Shown here piece after piece: positions 31,370-39,711 of a DNA stretch of 47,689 bases. The position numbers and the translations under genes were made by a program. Each line of letters starts with the position of its first letter. The stretch's first letter is position 1. The notes under the pieces are model-generated. The model saw nothing but the letters and a program-made list of their open reading frames with translations. It ran no database searches and was not told where the DNA came from. The stretch comes from an uncultured Oscillibacter sp. (GTDB lineage Bacteria > Bacillota > Clostridia > Oscillospirales > Oscillospiraceae), in contig CAJTZK010000001.1 in the NCBI GenBank assembly GCA_910583785.1, positions 314,208-361,896 on the forward strand, read 5' to 3'.

Positions 31370-32218
31370 CAAAACTAATCCCAGGCGTTCCATCTGCTTG
31401 GCGTGGACCCCGCCGCTCTCCATGGTATAGATGCGGGTGGTGTTGACGCTGGAGTGTCCCAGCAGGTCCGCCAGGCGGGAGAGGTCCTTTTCCTTGGAGT
31501 AATAGGTCCGGGCGAAGAGGTGACGGAGATTATGGGGAAACACCTTTTCCGGCGCAACCCCGGCCTGGCTGCACAAACGCTTCATATCCCGCCAGATGTT
31601 GGAGCGGTCCAGCGGCTCTCCGGTCCTGGTTACAAACACCGCCCCGGCGGTGCGTTTTTGCTTTTGGAGATACCCGCCCAGCACCTGGCGCAGCTGGTTG
31701 GGCAGGAAGACCGTCCGCCGCTTCCCCTTATTGCTGACCTCCGCCCGCCCTGTGCGGATGGCCTCGGCGGTGATGAAACGCAGCTCGGACACCCGGATGC
31801 CCGTCGCACAGATGGTCTGAATCACCAGGGCCAGGCGTTCACAGCCCCCCTCCCGGGCGGCGGCCACCAGGCGGGCGTACTCTGCCCGGCTCAGTTCCAG
31901 GTTCTTGTCGCAGAAAACCGCCTTTTGGATTTTCAGCTGCCGCAAGGCCATCTCCGCATGGCCGGAAAAGGCCAAGAAGCCGTTGACCGCCGCCAGCTTG
32001 GAATTGACGGACGCCGGGGCGTAACGCCCGATGAGGTACGCCTTCCACTCAATCAGCGCGGCTTTGGTCAGCGGCCGTCCCCCCATCCACTGGCAAAGGC
32101 CGGAGAGGTCGGCGGCGTACTTCTGCGCGGTCCCCGCCGCCCGCTCCTGCTCCAGCAGGTGGACGGCGTAGCGCCGGATTCCCTCCGGCGTCAGGGTCAG
32201 GCTGTTTTTGTTTCGCAT
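31361..32218 (-). CDS. Tyrosine recombinase (Xer/RecV type) of the inversion switch
   Basis: A 285-residue recombinase. The N-terminal SAM-like DNA-binding domain (residues 8-95) is followed by a catalytic domain with all residues: Arg142 in ATGIRVSELRF, Lys164/166 in NKGKRR, His229 and Arg232 in HNLRHLFART, His255 in LGHSSVNTTRIY, and Tyr264. The length and lack of an arm-binding domain fit DNA invertases (FimB, RecV, Mpi type) and not phage integrases. It starts at ATG with AAGGAGG 7 bp upstream. It lies directly beside three copies of an inverted/direct 24-bp site, the last of which overlaps its stop codon, so its substrate is almost certainly this cassette. Confidence 0.92.
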   Translation of the reverse strand: MRNKNSLTLTPEGIRRYAVHLLEQERAAGTAQKYAADLSGLCQWMGGRPLTKAALIEWKAYLIGRYAPASVNSKLAAVNGFLAFSGHAEMALRQLKIQKAVFCDKNLELSRAEYARLVAAAREGGCERLALVIQTICATGIRVSELRFITAEAIRTGRAEVSNKGKRRTVFLPNQLRQVLGGYLQKQKRTAGAVFVTRTGEPLDRSNIWRDMKRLCSQAGVAPEKVFPHNLRHLFARTYYSKEKDLSRLADLLGHSSVNTTRIYTMESGGVHAKQMERLGLVLTT

Positions 32219-32249
32219 AAGGGCTCCTCCTTTAGTTAGATAAGCCTAT

Positions 32250-32280
32250 ATTATACGAAAAAATCCCCATTCCGATACAA
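32250..32280 (-). promoter_or_regulatory. Promoter of the recombinase gene
   Basis: TTGTAT, 19-bp spacer (slightly long), perfect TATAAT, 32 bp before the ATG. Confidence 0.5.
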
Positions 32281-32395
32281 GAGGCCCGGTGGAAGCCGCA
32301 TAGAACCGCCGTGTTTCATCAGCGGGCCCGCCGGCCCGCGCCTCCTGCGGGAATCCAGCCCGCCTCCCGCGCCTGCCTAACGTCCCCGTTCCAGT

Positions 32396-32434
32396 AAAAA
32401 AAGAGCCGGGGCAAAGGGCCCGCGGCGCTTTTTT
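32396..32434 (-). terminator. Rho-independent terminator of the sugar-transporter operon
   Basis: On the minus strand AAAAAAG-GCCG-GGGC pairs with GCCC-CGGC-CTTTTTTT around a short loop with small mismatches, followed by T's. It lies just after the MalG-type gene. Confidence 0.75.
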
Positions 32435-32451
32435 CCGCAGAGGGAAAGGCG

Positions 32452-33324
32452 TCAGCCCTTGACGGAACCGGCGGTGACACCCTTGATGATGGATTTGGAC
32501 AGGAATATGTACACCGCCAGAACTGGCAGGATCGCCAGCAGGATGAACATGTACACCTTGCCCAGGTCGAACTTGGAGTAGTCCGCCGCCCGGAGCTGGG
32601 CAATCATGATGGGAACGGTCTTCAGCTCCGCCTTATCCAGCAGCAGGGCGGGCAGGAAGTAGTTGTTCCAGGACTCCACGAAGGAGAAGATCATCTGCAC
32701 CGCCAGGGCTGGCTTGAGCATGGGCAGGATGATCCGGTTAAAGGTATAAAACTCCCCGGAACCGTCCACCCGGGCAGCGTCGATGATCTCCATGGGCAGG
32801 GTGCTCTCCATGTACTGCTTCATGTAGAAAAACACAATGGGGGCCGCCACGCCGGGGAGAACCAGGGGCAGGTAGCTGTTGGTCAGGTGGAACTTGTAGC
32901 ACAGCTGCACGAAGCCTGCGGCGGAAACCTGCTTGGGAATTACCATCACCGCCAGGATGAAGGTGAACGCCGCCCGTTTCAGCTTAAACTCATAGGCGTG
33001 GAGGCCGTAAGCCGTCAGGGCGGAGAAATAGGTGGTCAGCAGGGCGGTGCAGGAGGCCACTATGAAGCTGTTCAGCATGCCCCGGGGGATGTTGATGGAC
33101 GCGTCGTTCCAGGCGTTTTTCAGGTTTACCAGAAAATTCCCCTGGGGCAGGAACCGGAAGCCGCCCTGAAGGTCCGCGTTGGAACGGCTGGCGTTGACAA
33201 TCAGCAGATAGAAAGAGAACAGGCACAAAACGCTCAGGAAAACCAGAACCGCGTAAACCACCGCGCGGGTAGCCAGCAGCATGGCCCGGGCTTTGTGGCT
33301 CTCGGAAGTATTCGCGTGTTTCAT
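32452..33324 (-). CDS. Carbohydrate ABC permease, MalG type
   Basis: A 290-residue inner-membrane permease with six helices. The EAA loop that contacts the ATPase is EIIDAARVDGSGEFYTFNRI followed by ILPMLKPALA. It begins MKHANTSESHKAR with GGAGGCGGG before the ATG; the frame is open further upstream only over the MalF-type gene. It ends AVYIFLSKSIIKGVTAGSVKG as usual for this family. No ATPase gene is in the operon, so it probably uses a shared MsmX/MsiK-type ATPase encoded elsewhere. Partner: the MalF-type permease 13 bp upstream. Confidence 0.92.
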   Translation of the reverse strand: MKHANTSESHKARAMLLATRAVVYAVLVFLSVLCLFSFYLLIVNASRSNADLQGGFRFLPQGNFLVNLKNAWNDASINIPRGMLNSFIVASCTALLTTYFSALTAYGLHAYEFKLKRAAFTFILAVMVIPKQVSAAGFVQLCYKFHLTNSYLPLVLPGVAAPIVFFYMKQYMESTLPMEIIDAARVDGSGEFYTFNRIILPMLKPALAVQMIFSFVESWNNYFLPALLLDKAELKTVPIMIAQLRAADYSKFDLGKVYMFILLAILPVLAVYIFLSKSIIKGVTAGSVKG

Positions 33325-33337
33325 CTCTCCCGCCTCC

Positions 33338-34273
33338 TTACGGCTCCCGCTGCCGGGCCAGGGACTTGAACACCAGGACACTGAGCAGGCCAGTGAGGAG
33401 GAAGACCACCACCGAAATGGCCCCGGCCATGCCATAGTTCTTACTGGTGCCCAGGTAGTTGTTCAGGTACATAATCAGGGTCGTAGACGAGCGGTTGGGC
33501 GTGCCCAGGCCGTTGGTGAGCACCTGGGGAACGTCAAACATCTGAAGGCCTCCGATGAGGGCCGTAATGACGGTATAGACCAGGATAGGCGTCAGCAGGG
33601 GCAGCGTCACCCGGAAGAAGGTCTGGAGGGAGCTGGCCCCGTCGATGGTGGAAGCCTCGAAAAGGCTCTGGTCGATCCCCATAATGCCCGCCATTAAGAG
33701 GATGGTGGTGTTTCCGAACCACATCAGGAAGTTCATCAGGCAGATGAGGCCCCGGACGGTGAACTTCACGGCAAAGAAGTCGATGACATGGTCCGACCAG
33801 CCCAGCTGCATCAGGAGCTGGTTCACCGGGCCCACGTTGGAGAACAGGGTATAGAACAGCATGGAAAAAGCGGAGGCCATAATCAGGTTGGGCAGGTAGA
33901 TCACGGCTTTGAAAAAGGCCTGCCCCTTGATCCGCAGGCGGTAGCTGGTGAAAAAGATGGCCAGCAGCAGGGCGACGAGAATCTGGGGCACCGCGCCCCC
34001 CAGCCAGAGGGCCAAGGTGTTGCCCGCATACTTCAGGATGTCCACGCTGCCGCTGGAATCCGGGGTAAACAGGGCGGCGTAGTTTTTCAGCCCCACGAAG
34101 TTCGGCCCTACCTGGGTCAGGCCCTCCCGGTAGTTTTCAAAGAAGCTGTTATAAACGGTCAGCACCTGGGGGGCCAGGTGGAAAACGGCATATGCGAGGA
34201 AAAACGGCGCGATAAAAATATAACCCCACTTGGCGTAGCTGACGCCCTTCCGGCGGAGCGGCTGCTTTCCCAT
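33338..34273 (-). CDS. Carbohydrate ABC permease, MalF type
   Basis: A 311-residue permease with six helices. It begins MGKQPLRRKGVSYAKWGYIF; the first helix is FIAPFFLAYAVFHLAPQVL. The EAA loop is SLFEASTIDGASSLQTFFRV followed by TLPLLTPIL. GAAGGAGG precedes the ATG. It pairs with the MalG-type permease to form the channel for the upstream binding protein. A very stable hairpin lies between the binding protein and this gene. Confidence 0.92.
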   Translation of the reverse strand: MGKQPLRRKGVSYAKWGYIFIAPFFLAYAVFHLAPQVLTVYNSFFENYREGLTQVGPNFVGLKNYAALFTPDSSGSVDILKYAGNTLALWLGGAVPQILVALLLAIFFTSYRLRIKGQAFFKAVIYLPNLIMASAFSMLFYTLFSNVGPVNQLLMQLGWSDHVIDFFAVKFTVRGLICLMNFLMWFGNTTILLMAGIMGIDQSLFEASTIDGASSLQTFFRVTLPLLTPILVYTVITALIGGLQMFDVPQVLTNGLGTPNRSSTTLIMYLNNYLGTSKNYGMAGAISVVVFLLTGLLSVLVFKSLARQREP

Positions 34274-34315
34274 GGCGGATTCCTCCTTCGGTTGAAAATC
34301 GGCGGAGACAAGGAC

Positions 34316-34346
34316 GGCTGGGGCAGGGCTCCTCCCTGCCCCAGCC
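34316..34346. terminator. Perfect G/C hairpin between binding-protein and permease genes
   Basis: GGCTGGGGCAGGG pairs with CCCTGCCCCAGCC around a five-base loop, with no U-run. Typical of processing or partial-termination hairpins that keep binding-protein mRNA more abundant than permease mRNA. Confidence 0.6.
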
Positions 34347-34385
34347 GCCGGTCCGCCGCGTTACAAGGCGGCGCGGGTCCTGATT

Positions 34386-35726
34386 TTACGGGGTGACGAC
34401 GCTGGGATATTTCTCGTTGACATACTTGTAGAAGTTACTCATAGCCTCTTCCTCGGAGACAGTGCCCTTGCAGTACTCCCGCCAGTTGGCCTGGAGGCCC
34501 TCGTTGAGGAGCTGGTCATAGACGGTCTGGTTTTCAAACTTGATGTTTCCGGCCATTTCGGCAAACATGGCGGTGTCGTTCTGGCCGCCCAGGAACTCGG
34601 AACCGAAGTCCGGGTCCTCGGCGAATTTGGCGTTGACGGCCTTGTTATTGGAGAACTGGGCTTCCTTTTCCACCAGGTTGGAGCAGACTTCCTCATTATT
34701 GATGAAGGTGTTCATAACATCCGCCAGCATGGTGGGGTTGTCAGAGCCGGAGGCAGCCAGCAGCCAGGTGCCGCCCCAGAAGTGGGCCTGGGGGCCCTCG
34801 CAGATGGCCCAGTCACCGGAACAGCCCTTTTCGGCGTCCTGGGCGTTGCCCATGGAGAAGTTGAAGTACCACGCGGGGCCAAAGTAGCACATGGCCTTGC
34901 CGGAGGCGAACATCTGGGCGGTGCACTCGTCAGACCAGATGTCGCAGTCCTGGGTATAGCCCTTATCGGAGAATTCCTTGGCCTGCTTCATCCAGGCCTG
35001 GATGTTCGCGTCGATCTGGAGCTTGTTGTTCCCATCCACCCAGGGGGAGGTGACGTTGTTGGAGAACACCCGGTAGGTGGCGGCCTCGGAGGCCGTCATC
35101 AGATAGCCCTTGGCCGCGGCCTGCTCCGCCACCGCGTTGAACTTGTCCCAATCGGAGACGGCGGCCTGGACCTCGGCGGGATCGTCGGTACCCAGCACGT
35201 CCTTGGCGATGGAGCGGCGGTAAATCATGGCGGCGGGGCAGCACTGGAAGGACACGCCCTTCACCACACCGCTGGCGTCGGAAGCGGCCTGGACCGTATA
35301 GGGATAGGCGTTGGAGAAGTCTGTAACGCCCAGGGCGGTGACGTCTTGGGTGGCGCCGCTGTTGGTGTATTTGAGGATGTAGTCCGCCTCCGCCAGGAAC
35401 ATATCCACCTTGTCGTCGTCAGCGGCCCCGGACTGGCCCAGCAGGGCGGCGTCCAGCTTATCCTGATAGGCGCCGTCGGTGCTGGGCGTGATGATCCAAT
35501 TGACGGTGATGCCTTCGGGAACCTCATAGTACTTTTCAAAGAAGCCCTTGAACTCCTCGTTCCAGGCATGGATGTTGAACACCTTGCCCTCCCCGTCTGG
35601 CTCGGCGGGAGCGGGCTCCGCAGGGGCCGTGCCGCCGCCGGAAGGCTCGCTTTCACCCTTGTCCCCACAGGCGGCCAGGGACAGGAGCATAACTAGGACC
35701 AGCAGCAGGGCAAACAACTTTTTCAT
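34386..35726 (-). CDS. Extracellular sugar-binding lipoprotein (ABC family 1)
   Basis: A 446-residue lipoprotein with signal MKKLFALLLVLVMLLSLAAC (LAAC lipobox), a Ser/Pro/Glu linker and a family-1 solute-binding fold: FNIHAWNEEFKGFFEKYYEV, DKVDMFLAEADYILKYTNSG, MFASGKAMCYFGPAWYFNFS and WGGTWLLAASGSDNP. Binding partner of the downstream permeases. The aromatic-rich pocket and the neighbouring GH94 and GH1 genes suggest cello-oligosaccharides or similar beta-linked sugars. GAAGGAGG precedes the ATG. Downstream of the lacI gene, from which it is separated by hairpins. Confidence 0.92.
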   Translation of the reverse strand: MKKLFALLLVLVMLLSLAACGDKGESEPSGGGTAPAEPAPAEPDGEGKVFNIHAWNEEFKGFFEKYYEVPEGITVNWIITPSTDGAYQDKLDAALLGQSGAADDDKVDMFLAEADYILKYTNSGATQDVTALGVTDFSNAYPYTVQAASDASGVVKGVSFQCCPAAMIYRRSIAKDVLGTDDPAEVQAAVSDWDKFNAVAEQAAAKGYLMTASEAATYRVFSNNVTSPWVDGNNKLQIDANIQAWMKQAKEFSDKGYTQDCDIWSDECTAQMFASGKAMCYFGPAWYFNFSMGNAQDAEKGCSGDWAICEGPQAHFWGGTWLLAASGSDNPTMLADVMNTFINNEEVCSNLVEKEAQFSNNKAVNAKFAEDPDFGSEFLGGQNDTAMFAEMAGNIKFENQTVYDQLLNEGLQANWREYCKGTVSEEEAMSNFYKYVNEKYPSVVTP

Positions 35727-35820
35727 CTCAAAAATCCTCCTTCATAAAATCTGGGACGCTTTTATTGGAACCATTCAATTGTGAACCGCGCCCCCGGCGC
35801 GGGAATCACCAGTGGGGTTT

Positions 35821-35863
35821 CCCTGCGGCTCCGCCGCAGGGAAAAGAAGCCATGGCTTCTTTT
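35821..35863 (-). terminator. Paired hairpins after lacI-type gene
   Basis: A 21-bp G/C dyad (CCCTGCGGC/GCCGCAGGG, 35821-35841) directly beside a perfect 22-bp palindrome centred on CCATGG with AAAAGAAG/CTTCTTTT ends (35842-35863). On the minus strand the second ends in CTTCTTTT. Likely terminates or attenuates between lacI and the binding-protein gene. Confidence 0.55.
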
Positions 35864-35871
35864 GAAATCCT

Positions 35872-36882
35872 TCAGTCCAGCCGCCGGACAGACAGGCCCT
35901 CCCGCAGCGCGCCGGGAATCAAAAAGCGGTCCAGCAGGGCGGTCCGTGGCTTTTCGATCAGCTCGACCAGCTTGGCCGCAGCGGTCCTCCCCAGGACGTC
36001 CGTGTCCTGATAATAGGTGGTCAGCCGGGGGTGGATGACACTGGCCAGGTGGATGCCGTCGTACCCGGTGACGGACACATCCTCCGGCACCCGGAGGCCC
36101 ATCTTCTGAATGGCGTTGAGCCCCCCGATGGCGGAAAAATCGTCCGGCAGCAGAATACAGGTAGGGGGTTCCGGCAGTTCCAGCAGAGTGCGGACCAGCT
36201 CCCCGCAGCGGTCCGGGTCGTGGTAAACTCCCTCGACCACGTATTCCCCGGGCACCTCCACTCCCAGCTCCTCGCAGGCCCGGTAGAAGCCCGTCAGTCG
36301 GTTTTCCGTAACGGCGGTACGCTCGCCGTGGATAAAGGCGATCCTCCGGTGGCCCAGCCCGGAGACATGGCGGACCAGGGCCTCCGTGCCGCTGACGTTG
36401 TCCGAAACCACCGCCATGCGGTTGTTGAACACGTGGTCAATCGTCACCACTGGCAAAGAGGAGTTCACCAGTTCAAGAACCTGGGGGTCGTTGAAATCCA
36501 CACAGGCGATAATCACGCCGTCCAAGCTGCGGTAGAGGCAATGCTGGAGATAGGTCGTGGGCTTGTTCCCCGCGTGGCGGTTAATAAACGTGATGTCGTA
36601 ACCCCTGGCCTCCGCCTCCTCCTTCAAGCTGTTAAGGACAGCGGAGAAGTACTCGTGGGCCAGGCCGCTGCGGCGCTCGTCCACAAACAGCACGCCTATG
36701 TGATAGGTGCGGTTGGTCTTCAGCGCCCGGGCGGCGGAGTTGGTCAGGTAGCCCATCTCATCGGCGGCCCGGAGGATGCGCTCCCGGGTTTCCTGGCCGA
36801 TATCCTGCTGTCCGTTCAGGGCCTTGCTGACCGAGGCAACAGAAACCCCGCAGCGCTGGGCAATGTCTTTCATGGAGACCAT
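35872..36882 (-). CDS. LacI-family transcriptional regulator
   Basis: A 336-residue repressor. It starts MVSMKDIAQRCGVSVASVSK, the standard LacI helix-turn-helix, with ALNGQQDIGQETRERILRAA as hinge approach and a type-1 periplasmic-binding-like effector domain (IGVLFVDERRSGLAHEYF, DGVIIACVDF, VVTIDHVF, GHRRIAFIHGE, VTGYDGIHLAS). An ATG three codons later is also possible. It lies between the transporter it probably controls and a divergent GH94 gene. Two identical 14-bp motifs, one upstream of each gene, are candidate operators. The effector is probably an oligosaccharide such as cellobiose. Confidence 0.93.
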   Translation of the reverse strand: MVSMKDIAQRCGVSVASVSKALNGQQDIGQETRERILRAADEMGYLTNSAARALKTNRTYHIGVLFVDERRSGLAHEYFSAVLNSLKEEAEARGYDITFINRHAGNKPTTYLQHCLYRSLDGVIIACVDFNDPQVLELVNSSLPVVTIDHVFNNRMAVVSDNVSGTEALVRHVSGLGHRRIAFIHGERTAVTENRLTGFYRACEELGVEVPGEYVVEGVYHDPDRCGELVRTLLELPEPPTCILLPDDFSAIGGLNAIQKMGLRVPEDVSVTGYDGIHLASVIHPRLTTYYQDTDVLGRTAAAKLVELIEKPRTALLDRFLIPGALREGLSVRRLD

Positions 36883-37271
36883 TTCCTGTGACCGCCTTCC
36901 TTCTCTTGCGAATTCCTTAATCGTTTTCGTAAATTCAACATACCTGATTTTGCCAAAAAATGCAAGTCCTTTTTTGACTTTTTCCGTCAAAACTCTACAT
37001 TTTGTAAATTTCCCCGAAGAATATTACGAAATTTTAGGCATTGCGTATACGAAAATTTACTTAAAATTTCGTCCAGCAGGGGCCCGGCTCAGTTCTAAGT
37101 CCAGCCAGGGAATCGTTTATTTCAAAAATGTGAAAAATTAGAAATTTACTCTTGCATTTTATAATAAAATCCGATATCCTGTCTTTAGTAAATTGGTCAA
37201 GCCGACAACTTAATCGTTTTCGCTACGATAGAAAAGAGACTGCTTATCATCCATATAGGAGGAAACGCCCT
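36883..37271. promoter_or_regulatory. A/T-rich divergent control region of lacI and the GH94 gene
   Basis: No gene seen. CTTAATCGTTTTCG occurs at 36916-36929 and again at 37209-37222 in the same orientation; it is a candidate LacI-type operator with a central CG. ACGAAATTTT at 37026-37035 is repeated exactly as its complement at 37063-37072. For the GH94 gene a TATAAT at 37160-37165 lacks a good -35, and TTGCAT with TATCCT (37153-37180, 16-bp spacer) is an alternative. For lacI, TTGACC at 37200-37195 with TATCGG 18 bp on is possible. Confidence 0.55.
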
Positions 37272-39707
37272 ATGCAATTCGGATGCTTTGACGCTCCCCG
37301 GCGGGAGTATGTCGTGACCACGCCCCGGCCCCCCCTTCCCTGGATCAACTACCTGGGCAGCGAGGATTTCTTCGCCCTGCTGTCCAACACTGCGGGGGGG
37401 TATTGCTTCTATAAAGACGCGCGCCTGCGCCGGATCATCCGCTACCGTTACAACAACTGTCCCCCGGACCAGGAGGGCTTCCACGTCTATATCAAGGACG
37501 GGGACCTTATCTGGAACCCTGGCTGGCAGCCCGTGCAGACGGAGCTGGATGCTTACCGCTGCCGCCACGGCTTGGGCTATACGCAGATTGAAGGCGAAAA
37601 ACACGGCGTCCTGGCAGTCCAGCGGCTCTTTGTCCCCCGGGGGGAGCGGTGCCTGCTGATGGAGCTGACCGTGGAAAACCGCTCCGGGGAGCGGAAGGTC
37701 CTGGAGCTCTTCCCCTTCGTGGAGTTCTGCCTCTGGGACGCAGTGGACGACAGCACCAACTTCCAGCGGAACCTCTCCACAGGAGAAGTGGAAGTGGAGG
37801 CCAATGCCATCTACCACAAAACCGAGTACCGGGAGCGCCGGGACCACTACGCGGTCTTCTGGGCCGACCGCCCCTTCCAGGGCTTCGATACTGCCAGGGA
37901 CGCGTTCATGGGCCCCTATGGCTCCCCCGCCGCGCCGGAGGCGGTGCGGAAGGGGGCCTGTACGGGCTCCCTGGCCCAGGGCTGGGCCCCGGTGGGCGCC
38001 ATGCAGTTCCACGTGGAGCTGGCCCCGGGAGCGGAGGAGCGTTTTCTCCTGGGCCTGGGGTACATCGAAAACCCGGAGGAGGAGAAGTTCTCCGCCCCCG
38101 GCGTGATCAACAAGGCGCGGGCCCACGCGCTGATGGAACGCTACCGGACCCGGGAGCAGAGTGAAGCCGCCTTCCAGGCCTTGGGCCGCTATTGGGAGGG
38201 ACTGCTCTCCAATTTCCAGGTCCGCTCCCCGGAGGAAACGCTGGACCGGATGGTTAACACCTGGAACCAGTACCAGTGCATGGTCACCTTCAACATGAGC
38301 CGCTCCGCTTCCTACTTCGAAAGCGGCACGGGCCGGGGCATGGGCTTCCGGGACTCCTGCCAGGACCTGCTGGGCTTCGTCCACATGGTTCCGGAGCGGG
38401 CCCGGGAGCGGATCCTGGACATCGCCGCCACCCAGTTCCCCGACGGCAGCGCCTACCACCAGTACCAGCCCCTGACCAAGAAGGGGAACCTGGCCGTGGG
38501 CAGCGGATTTAACGACGACCCCCTCTGGCTCATTGCCGGGGTGGACGCCTACCTGCGGGAGACGGGGGACTGGAGCATTTTGGACGAGCGGGTCCCCTTT
38601 GACAACGACGAGGCCGCCGCCGCTCCCCTGATGGAGCACCTGCGGCGCAGCTTCCGCTACACGGCGGAGCACCTGGGCCCCCATGGCCTGCCCCTCATCG
38701 GGCGGGCGGACTGGAACGACTGCCTGAACCTCAACTGCTTCTCCCGCCATCCCGGGGAGAGCTTCCAGACCACCGGCCCCAGCGAGGGGCCAGCGGCGGA
38801 GTCGGTGTTTATCGCCGGGATGTTCGTCCTCTACGGGCGGCGCTATGGGGAGCTCTGCCGCCGCCGGGGCCTGGCGGAAGAGGCGGAGGCCTGCTTCCAG
38901 GCCGTGGAGGCCATGGAGCGGGCCGTTCTCACCGCGGGCTGGGACGGGGCCTGGTTCCGCCGGGCTTACGACGCCTCCGGCGCCCCAGTGGGCAGCCAGG
39001 ACTGTGCGGAGGGCCAGATTTACATTGAGCCCCAGGGCATGTGCGTCATGGCGGGCATTGGAGTCGGAAGCGGCCAGGCGGCCCAGGCCCTGAAGAGCGT
39101 GGAGGAGCGGCTGGACACCCGGTTCGGCATCGTGCTCCACCAGCCGCCCTACACCACCTACCACCTGGAGCTGGGGGAGATCAGCAGCTATCCCCCGGGG
39201 TACAAAGAAAACGCGGGGATCTTCTCCCACAACAATCCCTGGATCACCTGGGCGGAAACGGTGCTGGGCCACGGGGACCGGGCCTTCGAGACCTACCGGA
39301 AGCTCTGCCCGGCTTATTTGGAGGACTGCGCCGGGATTCACCGCACGGAGCCTTATGTCTACAGCCAGATGGTAGCGGGCAAGGACGCGGCATCCTTCGG
39401 CGAGGCCAAGAACAGCTGGCTCACGGGCGCCGCCGCCTGGAGCTTCGCCGCCGTCTCCCAGGCCATCCTGGGCATCCGGCCGGAGCTGGACGGGCTGCGG
39501 GCGGACCCCTGCATCCCCTCCAGCTGGGCGGGCTTCACGGTCCGCCGCCGCTTCCGGGGGGCGGAATACCAAATCGCCGTGGAAAACCCGGAAGGCGTCC
39601 AGCGGGGCGTAAAGGAACTAGTTGTGGACGGCACACGGCTGGAGGGGAACGTGATCCCCCCCGCCCCGGCGGGGAGCCGCGTGTCCGTCCGCGTGGTCAT
39701 GGGGTGA
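37272..39707 (+). CDS. GH94 glycoside phosphorylase, cellobiose-phosphorylase-like
   Basis: An 811-residue cytosolic enzyme that splits a beta-linked glucose disaccharide with phosphate to give alpha-glucose 1-phosphate. The N-terminal beta-sandwich begins MQFGCFDAPRREYVVTTPRP and contains PWINYLGSEDFFALLSNTAGG. The (alpha/alpha)6 barrel has GMGFRDSCQDLLGFVHM and GSGFNDDPLWL. The catalytic acid lies in GRADWNDCLN (Asp480/Asp483 region), and the phosphate-site histidine region is near the C-terminal part. Length equals that of cellobiose phosphorylase. AGGAGG is 9 bp before the ATG. It is divergent from lacI and 4 bp from the GH1 gene. Cellobiose is likely, laminaribiose or other beta-glucans possible. 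Confidence 0.9.
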   Translation: MQFGCFDAPRREYVVTTPRPPLPWINYLGSEDFFALLSNTAGGYCFYKDARLRRIIRYRYNNCPPDQEGFHVYIKDGDLIWNPGWQPVQTELDAYRCRHGLGYTQIEGEKHGVLAVQRLFVPRGERCLLMELTVENRSGERKVLELFPFVEFCLWDAVDDSTNFQRNLSTGEVEVEANAIYHKTEYRERRDHYAVFWADRPFQGFDTARDAFMGPYGSPAAPEAVRKGACTGSLAQGWAPVGAMQFHVELAPGAEERFLLGLGYIENPEEEKFSAPGVINKARAHALMERYRTREQSEAAFQALGRYWEGLLSNFQVRSPEETLDRMVNTWNQYQCMVTFNMSRSASYFESGTGRGMGFRDSCQDLLGFVHMVPERARERILDIAATQFPDGSAYHQYQPLTKKGNLAVGSGFNDDPLWLIAGVDAYLRETGDWSILDERVPFDNDEAAAAPLMEHLRRSFRYTAEHLGPHGLPLIGRADWNDCLNLNCFSRHPGESFQTTGPSEGPAAESVFIAGMFVLYGRRYGELCRRRGLAEEAEACFQAVEAMERAVLTAGWDGAWFRRAYDASGAPVGSQDCAEGQIYIEPQGMCVMAGIGVGSGQAAQALKSVEERLDTRFGIVLHQPPYTTYHLELGEISSYPPGYKENAGIFSHNNPWITWAETVLGHGDRAFETYRKLCPAYLEDCAGIHRTEPYVYSQMVAGKDAASFGEAKNSWLTGAAAWSFAAVSQAILGIRPELDGLRADPCIPSSWAGFTVRRRFRGAEYQIAVENPEGVQRGVKELVVDGTRLEGNVIPPAPAGSRVSVRVVMG

Positions 39708-39711
39708 GCGC

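Noticed and set aside
31361..32218. Tyrosine recombinase as a phage or ICE integrase
   Set aside because: It lacks an arm-binding domain, no excisionase or phage gene is near, and inverted sites lie directly beside it, so a dedicated DNA invertase fits better.
37197..39572. Very long open frame antisense to the first GH94 gene
   Set aside because: Codon composition is that of an antisense shadow of a G/C-rich gene (Gly/Pro/Val/Gln/His-rich, no domain), and the plus-strand GH94 is unmistakable.
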